64,000 nucleotides of DNA from Gillisia marina (GTDB lineage Bacteria > Bacteroidota > Bacteroidia > Flavobacteriales > Flavobacteriaceae): positions 1-64,000 of the forward strand of contig NZ_AJLT01000022.1 of NCBI RefSeq assembly GCF_000258765.1, read 5' to 3'. Shown one piece after another: positions 9,552 to 18,956 of this stretch. Below the pieces are notes generated by a model, which worked only from the letters and a program-made list of their open reading frames with translations, ran no database searches and had not been told where the DNA came from. Each line of letters starts with the position of its first letter. Position 1 is the stretch's first letter. The position numbers and the translations under genes were made by a program.

Positions 9552-11405
9552 TTATATATCTAGATCAAATGTTTTGCGGAGCTTTTCCAATAATGGATTT
9601 TGCTCTTTCAACTTGTTAAATTTTTCCATGTCGGTAAATGCATACTTCTTTGCAACCTGCTCATTCACCTGAATCTCAAGCGTAATCAGTGTGTTTTGAA
9701 GTTTCTTTTTCAGAAAGCTCATTAAAGGATGCATATGTCTTTCTAGTTCATTTTTCATGGTATCTGCCGGTAACTCGATAGATATTACTTTCTCGCTTAG
9801 CTTCGGCATATCTGTTTCCATGATAGAAGCTAGAATTTTTTCACCTTTATTTTTTAGCCTGTGTATGTATTCATCCCAAGCTGCATGTAATTGTGTTTCA
9901 TTGATAGGTTCATCTAAAACTTCACTTACAATAGCCTTTTCTCCATGTTTTTTGGCTAGAATTTCTTTTTTTCTGCCTGATACTTTTAATAGAAAGCCCG
10001 GAGACTTTTTTAGGCATTTCCTGTGTAGAAGTCGGACTTACTACTGCAGCCTGATTTTCTTTACTTTTCTCTTCAGATTTCGGAATGTCTGAAATAGCTT
10101 CAGTTGAAGAAGTGTCAATTTTGGAATCTGTTTCTTCAGATTCACTTGAAGGCACATCTATAATTGAAGTTTGTGTTGTATGTTCTTCTGAAGGAAGTGT
10201 CGCCGGTGCTCGGTGATTTCAGCATTTTTAGAAAATTCATTTTCTGAGATCACTTTTTTTGCTTCCGAAGGAATTGAAACAGGAGCAACTTTGTTATTTT
10301 TAAAATGTTCAGGAGCAATTATGAAGGGCTCAGACTTTTTTTTTTCTCCATCAAAATTGATAGAGGCAAGCTGCATAAGGCATAATTCAACCAATAACCG
10401 CTGATTCCGACTTGCTTTGTATTTAAGATCACAATCGTTAGCCAGTTCTATTCCCTTCAGTAAAAAAGAATGAGAGGTTTGCTGAGATTGCTTAAAATAA
10501 TTGGCTTTTGCAGTTTCTCCTACTTCTAGAAGATCTATGGTTCTTTGGTCTTTACAAACTAAGAGATCTCTAAAATGTGAGGCTATTCCAGAAATAAAGT
10601 GATGTCCATCGAAACCGTGAGATAATATGGAATTAAAATCTACCAATAACTGCGGGATGTTATTATCTAAAATGAGCTGCGTAATATTTAGATAGGTCTC
10701 ATAATCCAGCACATTAAGATTTTCTGTAACCGCTTGTCTGGTTAATTTTTTACCGGTAAAACTTACAACTCTATCATATATGGAAAGCGCATCACGCATA
10801 GCGCCATCTGCTTTTTGAGCAATAATATGTAAAGCTTCCTCCTCTGCTTCAACTCCTTGTTGTTCTGCAATATACCCAAGATAGTGTCTTGCGTCCTTTA
10901 CAGTAATTCGCTTAAAATCGAATATCTGACAACGAGAAAGAATCGTAGGAATTATTTTATGCTTTTCTGTTGTGGCTAAGATGAAAATTGCATGCTTAGG
11001 CGGTTCTTCTAATGTCTTCAAAAAAGCATTAAAAGCAGAGGCAGATAACATATGCACCTCATCTATAATATACACTTTGTATTTTCCAACTTGCGGTGGA
11101 ATCCTAACCTGATCTATCAGATTCCGAATATCATCTACAGAGTTATTGGAAGCAGCATCGAGCTCAAAAATATTAAAAGCAAAATCTTCATCTGGTTTTT
11201 GCGTGCCGTCATGATTAATCATTTTGGCAAGGATACGCGCACAGGTAGTTTTACCTACGCCTCGTGGTCCCGTAAAAAGTAAAGCTTGCGCTAAGTGATT
11301 GTGTTCTATGGCATTTAAAAGAGTGTTAGTAATGGCTTGTTGTCCCACAACATCCTTAAATGTTTGAGGGCGATATTTACGTGCCGATACAACAAAATGC
11401 TCCAT
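9552..11405 (-). CDS. dnaX: DNA polymerase III subunit gamma/tau (two frameshifts as assembled)
   Basis: Clamp-loader ATPase of the replisome. The largest piece (10158-11405, 415 residues) carries the AAA+ core with Walker A GPRGVGKTT, the IIDEVHMLS Walker B and sensor-1 ATTEKHKIIPTI. The zinc-binding cysteine module of E. coli DnaX is missing between the Walker motifs. Frame then moves twice: a base appears lost near 10209 (a G on the coding strand), and the T7 run at 9966-9972 holds one base too many. Corrected, the protein is about 617 residues and ends with LLEKLRKTFDLDI at 9552. The two indels cancel out overall. For an essential gene, sequence error is the likely explanation. Confidence 0.92.
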
Positions 11406-11422
11406 AGATAAATTTTGAAAAA

Positions 11423-11430
11423 CAAATATA
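11423..11430 (-). promoter_or_regulatory. dnaX promoter -7 box
   Basis: The minus strand reads TATATTTG, an exact TAnnTTTG Bacteroidetes -7 box, 18-25 bases before the dnaX ATG at 11405. No clear -33 TTTG was found. Confidence 0.5.
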
Positions 11431-11542
11431 GAAATACCATCCCGAAGATGTAAACCTATTGCTAGTTTTTTATCAAGAATATTAACTCATTTTTTCTAAA
11501 ATTCTGCAGTGCTTTAATAATGCTAAATTTAAAATGCTACAG

Positions 11543-11550
11543 TATCTTTG
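11543..11550 (+). promoter_or_regulatory. rnpB promoter -7 box
   Basis: TATCTTTG matches TAnnTTTG and ends about 6 bases before the 5' strand of the RNase P RNA P1 helix, exactly where transcription of rnpB should start. Confidence 0.7.
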
Positions 11551-11554
11551 CTGG

Positions 11555-11854
11555 AAAGTAGGCCACCTTATCGCTACACCCCCGGTGTAGAGGAAAGTCC
11601 GGACACCATAGAGCAGCATAGTGGATAACATCCACCGGTCGTGAGATTAGGACAAGTGCAACAGAAAGTATGTACAGGTAATGCTGTAGTGAAAACAGGT
11701 AAACTCTATGCGGTGCAATGCCATGTATACCGGCATTTAAGGGTTGCTCGCCCGTTGCTGGAGGGTAGGCAGCTAGAGATTTTTGGCAACAAAAATTGGA
11801 GATAAATGATAAGGATCCCTAGGGAGACAGAATCCGGCTTATCGGCCTACTTTT
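11555..11854 (+). ncRNA. rnpB: RNase P RNA (bacterial type A)
   Basis: This is the catalytic RNA that matures tRNA 5' ends. The conserved P4 5' strand and neighbours (GAGGAAAGTCCGGACACC, 11610-11627) and the matching 3' strand (ACAGAATCCGGCTTATCGG, about 11827-11846) are both present. The ends pair as helix P1: AGTAGGCC at 11557-11564 with GGCCTACT at 11844-11851. The length of about 300 bases is on the short side for the type. It lies between dnaX and a STAS-like gene, on the opposite strand to both. Confidence 0.95.
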
Positions 11855-11858
11855 TTTT
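11844..11858 (+). terminator. rnpB terminator
   Basis: The 3' strand of P1 runs straight into eight T residues (11851-11858), so the P1 helix or the nearby 3' hairpin plus this T-tract should end transcription. The tract touches the stop of the minus-strand gene at 11857. Confidence 0.6.
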
Positions 11859-12231
11859 ATAAAATCTTCGTTTTTGCCCACTTAACGGCATCTTTTAATT
11901 CTAGGAAAATCTCAAATGGAATTTTTGAAAATTGCTTTTCAAATTGGGCCATATTAAGGGAAGATGCTTTATCGCTTACAATTGCAATCCCTTTTAGATT
12001 TGGCACTTTTACAAGTTGAAGATAAATTGTTGGATTTACATTATAATTATGGATGCGTCTGGAAATATAAACAAAGGGTTTATCCAGAAAATATTCAGAG
12101 CAAACAGCTATTAGATTATCTATTTGTTCTAAACTAAAAACAGTTCCTTCTTTCATTTTAGATTCTACAAAATTTTCATGAAAATCTAAGGTCGTGTAAT
12201 CTAAATCTATAGTTTTTAAGATTAGGCTCAT
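11857..12231 (-). CDS. Small STAS/SpoIIAA-like protein of unknown function
   Basis: The protein has 124 residues and is predicted cytoplasmic without signal or membrane segments. The alternation of strands and helices (KPFVYISRRIHNYNVNP, LKGIAIVSDKAS, FEIFLELKDAVKWAKTKI) resembles the SpoIIAA-like/STAS fold, but I see no conserved phosphorylatable serine motif and call the family with moderate confidence. It overlaps the rsmD stop by 4 bases (ATGA), so it is translated after rsmD. Confidence 0.65.
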   Translation of the reverse strand: MSLILKTIDLDYTTLDFHENFVESKMKEGTVFSLEQIDNLIAVCSEYFLDKPFVYISRRIHNYNVNPTIYLQLVKVPNLKGIAIVSDKASSLNMAQFEKQFSKIPFEIFLELKDAVKWAKTKIL

Positions 12232-12776
12232 TCTACAGGAGTGGTTTTAAAAAAGCTAAAAACGGAATTTCCATATCTTCTGTCTACATCAAAATTTTGA
12301 AAGCCAGAGAGTTTTGAATATTTGGAATGCTCCACTATAAGTACGCCATCTTTATTCAAGAGTTCTTTTTCGAAAACAAGATCTACGATATTTTGAAACT
12401 GATTATCATCGAAATTGTAAGGAGGATCGGCAAATATAATATCCGCCTTTATGGGAGCTCTCTCTAAGTACTTAAAAACATCACTTTTAATTGGAGTAAT
12501 ATCCAGCTCCAATTCCAAACTTGTCTTTTTAATGAATTTAATACAATCCATATTTTCATCTACAGAAGTTACAGATATAGCACCTCTGGAAGCAAATTCG
12601 TATGAAATATTTCCGGAACCGGAAAATAATTCCAAAACGTGTAATTGCTTAAAATGAAAGCTATTGTTTAAAATATTAAACAAGCCTTCTTTAGCCATAT
12701 CGGTAGTTGGTCTTACAGGTAATTTTTTAGGAGCCGTAATTCTTCTTCCTTTATGTTGGCCAGATATTATTCGCAT
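12228..12776 (-). CDS. rsmD: 16S rRNA (guanine(966)-N2)-methyltransferase
   Basis: The protein has 182 residues. The N-terminus MRIISGQHKGRRI and RPTTDMAKEGLFNIL is the RsmD signature. SAM binding is at VLELFSGSGNISYEFA, and the N6/N2-methyltransferase catalytic motif IFADPPYNFD is present. It methylates one guanine in 16S rRNA during 30S assembly. Its start overlaps the end of the DUF3822 gene by about 10 bases, a neighbour pair common in Bacteroidetes. Confidence 0.93.
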   Translation of the reverse strand: MRIISGQHKGRRITAPKKLPVRPTTDMAKEGLFNILNNSFHFKQLHVLELFSGSGNISYEFASRGAISVTSVDENMDCIKFIKKTSLELELDITPIKSDVFKYLERAPIKADIIFADPPYNFDDNQFQNIVDLVFEKELLNKDGVLIVEHSKYSKLSGFQNFDVDRRYGNSVFSFFKTTPVE

Positions 12777-13594
12777 TTAAGGGTTTTTAAAAGAGAAAAA
12801 GCTTCTCTATGAAATGTTTCAGATTGTTCCAAGTCGGATGTTAAATCAAAGGCAGGGATCAAGAAATCGATATTTTTCACATAGGTATAGACTATGTTGA
12901 AGTTATCTGAATCTTTTGAAATATCTCCTAAAAGCCAAAGATTGAATACTGAAGGATCTATTTTTAATTGCTCAGCAGTAAACAGCAGGTAATAGATAAA
13001 ATCTTCTTTCGTTTCGTACTGAAAAGTATTTGCAAGCAGCAGCTTGTTATTCTTCACGATAACAAGGTCATAATAACCAGAATAGTCATTTAAATAAACT
13101 TGTGCATTTTTACTGTCGTTGCTCTTTGCCAACACTGCTTCAATTAGAACAGTGATATTATGTTTAAACTCGAATTCCCCATACTTATCAAAGAAAAAAT
13201 TATTGATATTGGTGTATGGAATATAAACATTCACGAGATCGTGAGATATTATATCATGTGCCACGACATCGGTTTTTAAAATCTTGGTGTTGAATTTTAA
13301 ATAGGTGGAAGCTTCTTCTTCAATAAAAAATGGTTCAGGAACTAGTGTAAATAAGTTATTCGAAAAAAGAACTAATACTTCTTGAAACTCATTTTGAAGA
13401 TTAGGCTCTTCAGAATACCATTTTTCAATTTCTTTTAAGATCTTAACAGGGCTTTGCTCTTTCCCGAGATCGATTTTTTTATACCAAGTTATTTTATTGT
13501 GTGTACAATTTAGAACGCAAAAAGAAAATCCATTCAGGCGAACCTGAATGGACATCTTAAATATATCTTTTGTTTCGTTCTTATTAATTGTCAT
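12767..13594 (-). CDS. DUF3822 family protein
   Basis: The protein has 275 residues with a predicted ASKHA-like (actin-type ATPase) architecture typical of DUF3822, a Bacteroidetes family of unknown role usually found beside rsmD. Visible family-like parts are LSIQVRLNG-type start (SIQVRLNGFSFCVLN), YIPYTNINNFFFDKYGEFEF in the middle and a YLNDYSGYYDLVIVKNNKLLLANTF-type strand pair in the second half, here split by a short loop. No signal peptide. The start overlaps the preceding gene by 11 bases. Confidence 0.8.
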   Translation of the reverse strand: MTINKNETKDIFKMSIQVRLNGFSFCVLNCTHNKITWYKKIDLGKEQSPVKILKEIEKWYSEEPNLQNEFQEVLVLFSNNLFTLVPEPFFIEEEASTYLKFNTKILKTDVVAHDIISHDLVNVYIPYTNINNFFFDKYGEFEFKHNITVLIEAVLAKSNDSKNAQVYLNDYSGYYDLVIVKNNKLLLANTFQYETKEDFIYYLLFTAEQLKIDPSVFNLWLLGDISKDSDNFNIVYTYVKNIDFLIPAFDLTSDLEQSETFHREAFSLLKTLKCE

Positions 13595-14229
13595 AAGCTG
13601 TTGGCCAGTTCCCTTCAGTCTTAATCTCTGTCATGGAACCAACTGTAATAAATGGTCCGTTTACACCATCTACGGAAACAACTTGGTTCTCTGCCATTAT
13701 AAGATCTTTATCTTGGTCATGTAAAATCACCTTTTTAGCAACTTTTGCTTCGAATACAGGAATTTTATTATCATTCTTAAGAATTGTTCCTGCATCCATT
13801 GTAAACTTAGCGTCTACATCTTCAATTGGAACTATCATCATATCTTTATATCTGGTAGAATTTTTGAATAAAGAATCTTTAACTGAAGCCGTCCCTAAGG
13901 TGTCTACAAGTATGATATCTTTATATTGATCTACTCCATATGCTTTTTTTGTATTCTTCATCTAAAACGGTAGAATCTCTTCTTTGAGTTAAAGTGAATT
14001 CAGCAGTATCAATAAATCGTATTAATTTATCAAAATCTTTCTCAAAAGTTCCGGTAATTTCTTGATGCGCTAATTGTGCAGTACGAATGTCTTTAAGTCG
14101 ATCAATTACTTTGGCGTAACGTTTCTCTTTAACTTTATTAAATTGAATTGGCTCATACACTGCGTTAAACACCATGTATCCCAAGAAGATGATCACAATC
14201 CAAAGGACTAATTGAATGACAAGTTTCAT
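13584..14229 (-). CDS. Membrane-anchored protein of unknown function (one frameshift as assembled)
   Basis: The first piece (13921-14229) has an N-terminal membrane anchor (LVLWIVIIFLGYMVF) and a charged helix that includes DIRTAQLAHQEITGTFEKDFD, a pattern like pilin or type II secretion-like N-termini. The second piece (13584-13961) is a beta-rich domain ending at 13584. They join as DEEYKKAYGVDQYKD if the T7 run at 13944-13950 is read as six. Corrected length is about 214 residues. The family is not identified. It lies first in the operon with DUF3822 and rsmD. Confidence 0.75.
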
Positions 14230-14263
14230 GCGGTTGACTTTTTTAAGTTATTAGAGTTCCTCG

Positions 14264-14271
14264 CAAATCTA
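14264..14271 (-). promoter_or_regulatory. Promoter -7 box of the DUF3822-rsmD operon
   Basis: TAGATTTG on the minus strand fits TAnnTTTG and lies 35-42 bases before the ATG at 14229. It stands back to back with the plus-strand box at 14319. Confidence 0.5.
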
Positions 14272-14318
14272 CAATTTTTTTTTTATTCGTAAAAGTTTCT
14301 GCCCTAAAAATCCATTGT

Positions 14319-14326
14319 TATCTTTG
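14319..14326 (+). promoter_or_regulatory. Promoter -7 box of the RecD-like helicase gene
   Basis: TATCTTTG fits TAnnTTTG and lies 19-26 bases before the ATG at 14345, giving a short leader. Confidence 0.5.
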
Positions 14327-14344
14327 AGAATTGCAAGATAGCCT

Positions 14345-15781
14345 ATGGAAACGATTACACCCGATAAATTTTATAAACTGTTAATCAACGAGTTAGGGTT
14401 TTCGGCAAAATTTAAACAAGATATAGCATTACAACAATTAGCTGCTTATGTGGTAAATCCAACGCCAAATTCGTTGTTTTTACTGAAAGGATTTGCCGGA
14501 ACTGGTAAAACTACCATCATAAGTTCCCTTGTAAAAAACCTCTGGAAGATAAAAAGAGCGGGTATTTTGTTAGCGCCAACAGGAAGAGCTGCAAAAGTGA
14601 TTTCCTTATACTCTAATCAAGAAGCACAGACAATTCATAAAAAGATCTATTTTCCTAAGAAAACAGGTGGAGCAGGAGTACAGTTTGTTTTACAACCAAA
14701 TAAGCATAAGAATGCGGTATTTATAGTAGATGAAGCCTCTATGATTCCAGATGAAGATCAGGATTCCAAACTATTCGAAAATAAAGGATTACTCTCAGAT
14801 CTTATACAATATGTAGACTCGGGCAAGAATTGCCAGTTGATCTTTATTGGGGATACTGCGCAATTACCTCCAGTAAAGTTGGATTTAAGCCCTGCCCTGA
14901 TGGAACAGTCTTTAGGTTTAGATTACGATAAAGAAGTAATTCATATAGAATTAGATGAAGTAGTAAGGCAGAGTGAAGAAAGTGATATTCTTTTGAATGC
15001 CACAAGAATTCGGGAAGCTTTGGCTGAAGAATTTTATGAATTCTTCAAGTTTAAACTAACTTCAAAGGCAGATCTGGTAAGACTAATGGATGGCGATGAG
15101 ATTTTGGATGCCATTCAGGATTCGTATGATAATCTTGGTCATGAAGACACCAGCATTATTGTTCGTTCTAATAAACGCGCCAATCAATACAATCAACAAA
15201 TTCGATCTAGGATTCTGTTTCAGGAAGAAGAAATCTCTTCAGGAGATTATTTAATGGTGGTTAAGAATAACTATTTTTGGATTAAACCTACTTCCGAAGC
15301 TGGTTTTATAGCAAATGGGGATATTGTGAAGGTGTTGGAGATCTTTGCTATTAAAGAGTTGTACGGATTTCGTTTTGCTGAAGTAAAAGTGCAAATGGTA
15401 GATTACCCAAAAATGGCTCCTTTTGAAACTGTCGTAATTTTAGATACCTTAGAAAGCAACACGCCTTCGTTAACGTATGATGACAGTAATAGACTTTATC
15501 AAGAAGTGATGAAAGATTACGAAGACGAAACTTCTAAATACAAGAAGTTTTTGAAGGTTAAGAATAACAAGTTTTTTAATGCGCTTCAAATTAAATTCTC
15601 TTATGCGATGACTTGTCATAAATCTCAAGGTGGGCAATGGCATACAGTTTTTATTGAGCAGCCATACTTGCCTAATGGGGTGGATAAAGATTATCTTAGA
15701 TGGCTGTATACTGCCGTAACTCGAGCAAGTGATAAGCTTTATTTAATAGGTTTTAAAGACGATTTTTTTACTGAAAATTAG
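14345..15781 (+). CDS. RecD-like / UvrD_C_2 superfamily 1 DNA helicase
   Basis: The protein has 478 residues. Walker A is LKGFAGTGKTTIISSL (about 44-59), Walker B IVDEASMIPD, motif III IFIGDTAQLPPV and the C-terminal SYAMTCHKSQGGQWHTVF plus LYTAVTRASDKLYLIG motifs define an SF1B helicase with a UvrD_C_2 end. It is too short to be RecD itself and has no RecBC neighbours. A standalone 5'-3' helicase in recombination or repair is the reasonable inference. Confidence 0.88.
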   Translation: METITPDKFYKLLINELGFSAKFKQDIALQQLAAYVVNPTPNSLFLLKGFAGTGKTTIISSLVKNLWKIKRAGILLAPTGRAAKVISLYSNQEAQTIHKKIYFPKKTGGAGVQFVLQPNKHKNAVFIVDEASMIPDEDQDSKLFENKGLLSDLIQYVDSGKNCQLIFIGDTAQLPPVKLDLSPALMEQSLGLDYDKEVIHIELDEVVRQSEESDILLNATRIREALAEEFYEFFKFKLTSKADLVRLMDGDEILDAIQDSYDNLGHEDTSIIVRSNKRANQYNQQIRSRILFQEEEISSGDYLMVVKNNYFWIKPTSEAGFIANGDIVKVLEIFAIKELYGFRFAEVKVQMVDYPKMAPFETVVILDTLESNTPSLTYDDSNRLYQEVMKDYEDETSKYKKFLKVKNNKFFNALQIKFSYAMTCHKSQGGQWHTVFIEQPYLPNGVDKDYLRWLYTAVTRASDKLYLIGFKDDFFTEN

Positions 15782-15833
15782 AATTGAAAAGCGTTATTGT
15801 AGACTTTCTCGTTACAACGAATTAATTATAATA

Positions 15834-15864
15834 TCGAGCGTCCCGATATTTATCGGGATCGAGA
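15834..15864. repeat. Intergenic palindromic element
   Basis: TCCCGATA and TATCGGGA form an 8-bp stem with a 2-base centre inside outer TCGAG/ATCGAG arms. It shares the cccgat...atcggg and cgag words with other intergenic hairpins in the window (39885, 41200). It may also act as terminator after the helicase gene. Confidence 0.55.
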
Positions 15865-15919
15865 TGCTAATCGAAGTTTTATTATATAATTGAATAAATA
15901 GATATTGAAATTTTAGAGA

Positions 15920-16672
15920 ATGAAAAACAATGACTCATTACGAATAATAGCAATGATTCCTGCAAGATTCGAAGCATCACGATTTCCAGGAAAATTAATG
16001 GAAGATCTTAATGGAAAAACTGTGATAAGAAGAACCTATGAAGCAGCACTAAATACCAATTTATTTGATGAAGTTTATGTGGTGACCGATAGTGATCTGA
16101 TTCACGATGAAATTATAAGTCATGGTGGAAAAAGTATAAAAAGCACCAAAGAGCATGAATGTGGAAGCGATAGAATTGCTGAAGCTGTAATGAATATGCA
16201 GGTGGATATTGTTGTAAATGTGCAAGGAGACGAGCCTCTTATAGATGAAGAAAGTCTACGCAAACTTTTAGAAGTGTTTAGTAATGACCCAGAAAAGACT
16301 ATCGATTTAGCCTCTTTGAAAACTCAGATGATGGATAGCGAGGAGATTTCTAATCCAAATAATGTAAAAGTGATCACCAATAAAGATAATCTTGCACTTT
16401 ACTTTTCTAGATTTCCGTTGCCCTATCCTCGAGAAACAAACTCAGGAGTTACTTATTTTAAACATATTGGAGTTTATGCCTTCAGAAAAGAAGCCCTTAT
16501 GGATTTTTATAGTTTGCCAATGCTGGAATTAGAAGCTACTGAAAAAATAGAATGCATACGATATCTGGAATATGGGAAAAACATTAAAATGGTAGAAACT
16601 AATTTTAAAGGTATTGGGATAGATACTCCGGAAGACCTTGAAAAGGCTCGAAAATTATTTAAAGCTGAATAA
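15920..16672 (+). CDS. kdsB: 3-deoxy-manno-octulosonate cytidylyltransferase
   Basis: The protein has 250 residues. It activates Kdo as CMP-Kdo for attachment to lipid A. Signature parts are [13 protein letters not shown] near the start (nucleotide binding), [11 protein letters not shown] (metal-binding aspartate), [12 protein letters not shown] and the C-terminal [14 protein letters not shown]. It appears to be a single-gene unit between palindromic elements. kdsC at 29493 supplies another step of the same pathway. Confidence 0.95.
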   Translation: MKNNDSLRIIAMIPARFEASRFPGKLMEDLNGKTVIRRTYEAALNTNLFDEVYVVTDSDLIHDEIISHGGKSIKSTKEHECGSDRIAEAVMNMQVDIVVNVQGDEPLIDEESLRKLLEVFSNDPEKTIDLASLKTQMMDSEEISNPNNVKVITNKDNLALYFSRFPLPYPRETNSGVTYFKHIGVYAFRKEALMDFYSLPMLELEATEKIECIRYLEYGKNIKMVETNFKGIGIDTPEDLEKARKLFKAE

Positions 16673-16737
16673 TTTTGGGTTAAATTAGGTCTTGCTGCTA
16701 AACGATATTTGGCTTAGAAGTTAAAAAAAAAGATTAA

Positions 16738-16782
16738 AATATTACCGTCATGCTGAACCAAGTTCAGCATGACGGTAATATT
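16738..16782. terminator. Perfect 21-bp hairpin between convergent kdsB and phr
   Basis: The arm 16738-16758 is an exact inverted copy of 16762-16782 around a 3-base CAA loop. The core TCATGCTGAAC recurs in the hairpin at 39836. Between converging genes it can terminate both strands. It is also a member of a dispersed repeat family. Confidence 0.7.
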
Positions 16783-16786
16783 ATAT

Positions 16787-16815
16787 GGTCACCCTGTACT
16801 TGTTTCAGGGTCTTA
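16787..16815. repeat. Intergenic palindromic element, ACCCTG type
   Basis: ACCCTG and CAGGGT arms flank a short loop, preceded by GTC. The same GTCACCCTG...CAGGGT design is found at 34106 and in related form at 41256 and 60942. Confidence 0.5.
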
Positions 16816-16953
16816 TTTCAAAGTTTCGGGGATGTCATAATCAATTTATAACTATCAAAATCTGAATATGTTTTACCTTTCTTAACTTCAATTTTTTCTA
16901 AGAAATAATCGGAAAACTCAATTCAATATTTATAGTAACTAAGAAAATTATTT

Positions 16954-18252
16954 TTAAACCACCTTTTTATAAGCACTTAACGCTCTTTCACGAGCTTCTT
17001 TATGATCTACCATTTCTTTCGGGTAATCATCTGTGCCGTACTCGGGGATCCATTTTTTTATGTATTCCAAATCTTTATCGTAATCTTTTGCTTGAGTTGT
17101 AGGATTAAAAATCCTAAAATACGGTGCCGCATCTACGCCGCTACCGGCTACCCATTGCCAATTTCCTACATTAGAAGCCATTTCATAATCCAATAATTTT
17201 TCAGCAAAATAAGCTTCACCCCAACGCCAATCTATCAAGAGATGTTTGCATAAAAAACTACCTACCAACATTCTCACTCGGTTATGCATAAAACCAGATT
17301 CATTTAACTGTCGCATTCCTGCATCTACCATTGGATAACCGGTAGTTCCCGATTTCCACTTTTCAAATTCTTCTTTATTATTTCTCCAAGAAATACGATC
17401 GTATTTCTTTTTAAAGGCATCTGTTGCGGTGTTTGGAAAGTGATATAAAATCTGCATAAAAAATTCCCTCCAAATGAGTTCCTGCCAAAATACTTCGTTC
17501 TTTTCAGCAATGGCCTTTTTCATAATTTTCCGGATTCCCACCGTTCCAAATCTCAAATGCGGACCAATATGAGAAGTAGCATCTTTAGCGGGATAATTTC
17601 TCTTGGCTTCGTAATCTTGTATCAGGCTAGGAGTGACATCATAATCCGGCACTTTTTGGCTGGAAGATTCAAAACCTATGTCGCTTAGACTTAAATTCGG
17701 CAGTCTTGAATTTTGTAAGAACTTATCTAAATATTGAGAAGTATATTGAACTTTAAGATCTATCTTCTTGAATTCTTCTTTCCATAATTTCATATAGGGA
17801 GTATAAACCACATATGGATCTCCATCACTTTTAACAACCTCATCCTTTTCAAAGATCACTTGATCTTTAAAAGTGAGGAATTCTGAATTATTGTCGCTTG
17901 CTAATTTCTCTATTTTTTCATCGCGTTGTTTTGCGTAAGGTTCATAATCTCTATTGGTGAAGATTTTCTGAACATCATATTGATCGAATAAATCTTTAAA
18001 AATTGCTGCTGGTTTTCCAAAAAACATCGCAAGAGAACTGCCTGAGCTTTGAAGCTCTTTTCGAATATTTTGAAGTGTATCGAATATGAAACTAAGTCGG
18101 GCATCATTTTTTGGAAGATCATCTAAGATCTCAGAATCGAATATAAAAATTGGTAGCACTGGAAAATCTCCTTTTAAGGCCTCTAATAATCCAACATTAT
18201 CATCTAAACGGAGGTCTCTTCGAAACCAAAATATTGATACTTTTTTATTCAT
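16954..18252 (-). CDS. phr: Deoxyribodipyrimidine photolyase / cryptochrome family
   Basis: The protein has 432 residues. Light-driven repair of cyclobutane pyrimidine dimers is the expected role. The N-terminal photolyase domain begins SIFWFRRDLRLDDNVGL. The C-terminal FAD domain has HLRFGTVGIR, WREFFMQILY, GFMHNRVRMLVGSFL and the GNWQWVAGSGVDAAPYFRI signature with the tryptophans of the electron-transfer chain. Its ATG overlaps the stop of the SDR gene (TAATG), so it is the last gene of a three-gene operon with SRPBCC and SDR proteins. Confidence 0.93.
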   Translation of the reverse strand: MNKKVSIFWFRRDLRLDDNVGLLEALKGDFPVLPIFIFDSEILDDLPKNDARLSFIFDTLQNIRKELQSSGSSLAMFFGKPAAIFKDLFDQYDVQKIFTNRDYEPYAKQRDEKIEKLASDNNSEFLTFKDQVIFEKDEVVKSDGDPYVVYTPYMKLWKEEFKKIDLKVQYTSQYLDKFLQNSRLPNLSLSDIGFESSSQKVPDYDVTPSLIQDYEAKRNYPAKDATSHIGPHLRFGTVGIRKIMKKAIAEKNEVFWQELIWREFFMQILYHFPNTATDAFKKKYDRISWRNNKEEFEKWKSGTTGYPMVDAGMRQLNESGFMHNRVRMLVGSFLCKHLLIDWRWGEAYFAEKLLDYEMASNVGNWQWVAGSGVDAAPYFRIFNPTTQAKDYDKDLEYIKKWIPEYGTDDYPKEMVDHKEARERALSAYKKVV

Positions 18253-18951
18253 TAATTAATATTTAAAGAAGATAATCCGCCATCTACACCAATTATTTGT
18301 CCGGTCATCCAGCTGCTTTTATCTGAAAGTAAGAAATATACAGCATTTGCAACGTCTTTTGGAGTACCAACTCTTTTTAAAGGATGTCTTTCTCCCATTT
18401 TTTCGCGTTTTGTATCGTTAGACAGCAATTTTTTTTGATAATTGGGTGTCGGTTAATGAAGGAGCAATTACATTAACTCTCAACGATGGAGCATACTCTG
18501 CAGCCAAAGATTTTGCAAAACCTTCTATTGCGCCCTTAGCTGCAGAAATACTAGTATGAAATGGCATTCCAACCTTTGCTGCTACTGTACTAAAAAAGAC
18601 TAAACTCGCCTGATCAGAATTCTTCAATTTTGGTAATAAGCCTTGCACGACTTTCACTAATGAGAAAAAATTTAAATTCATTTCATCTTCAAAACTTTCT
18701 ATAGAAAGTATTTTAAAAGGCTTTAGATTAATACTTCCGGGGAAATAGACCAATCCGTCTAATGTGTCCGGTAAATCCAATTGTGTAATATCACCTTTTA
18801 AAGCATCAAAGGCTATATGTTTTACATCTAAATTCTCCAATTCTTCTGAAGTTCTTGAAGCGATTATAAGATTAGTATCTTTTGCTAATAATTTGGCGAC
18901 CTCAAGTCCAATTCCGTAGGAGCCTCCTATAAATAGTATATTTTTCATCAT
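18252..18951 (-). CDS. Short-chain dehydrogenase/reductase (one frameshift as assembled)
   Basis: An NAD(P)-dependent SDR: GGSYGIGLEVAKLL near the N-terminus binds the dinucleotide. The usual YxxxK active-site motif reads HTSISAAKGA here, with the Tyr position apparently replaced. The annotated frame stops after LTDTQLSKKIAV, but the T8 run at 18429-18436 read as seven restores a normal end (ERHPLKRVGTPKDVANAVYF ... GQIIGVDGG). Corrected length is about 233 residues. The restored stop overlaps the photolyase start. Substrate unknown. Confidence 0.85.
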
Positions 18952-18956
18952 TATTT

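Noticed and set aside
9966-9972. Programmed frameshift in dnaX at the T7 tract
   Set aside because: The run encodes Lys-rich linker and the break is followed quickly by a stop in an unrelated frame; the same indel type hits many genes here, so an error is more likely.
9757-10092. 111-codon plus-strand frame opposite dnaX
   Set aside because: Lies in the dnaX tau region; the serine/phenylalanine-rich composition is a mirror of lysine/glutamate-rich coding sequence.
14264-14326. Operator or riboswitch between the divergent promoters
   Set aside because: Only two TAnnTTTG boxes are evident in this short gap; no inverted repeats or conserved RNA structure.
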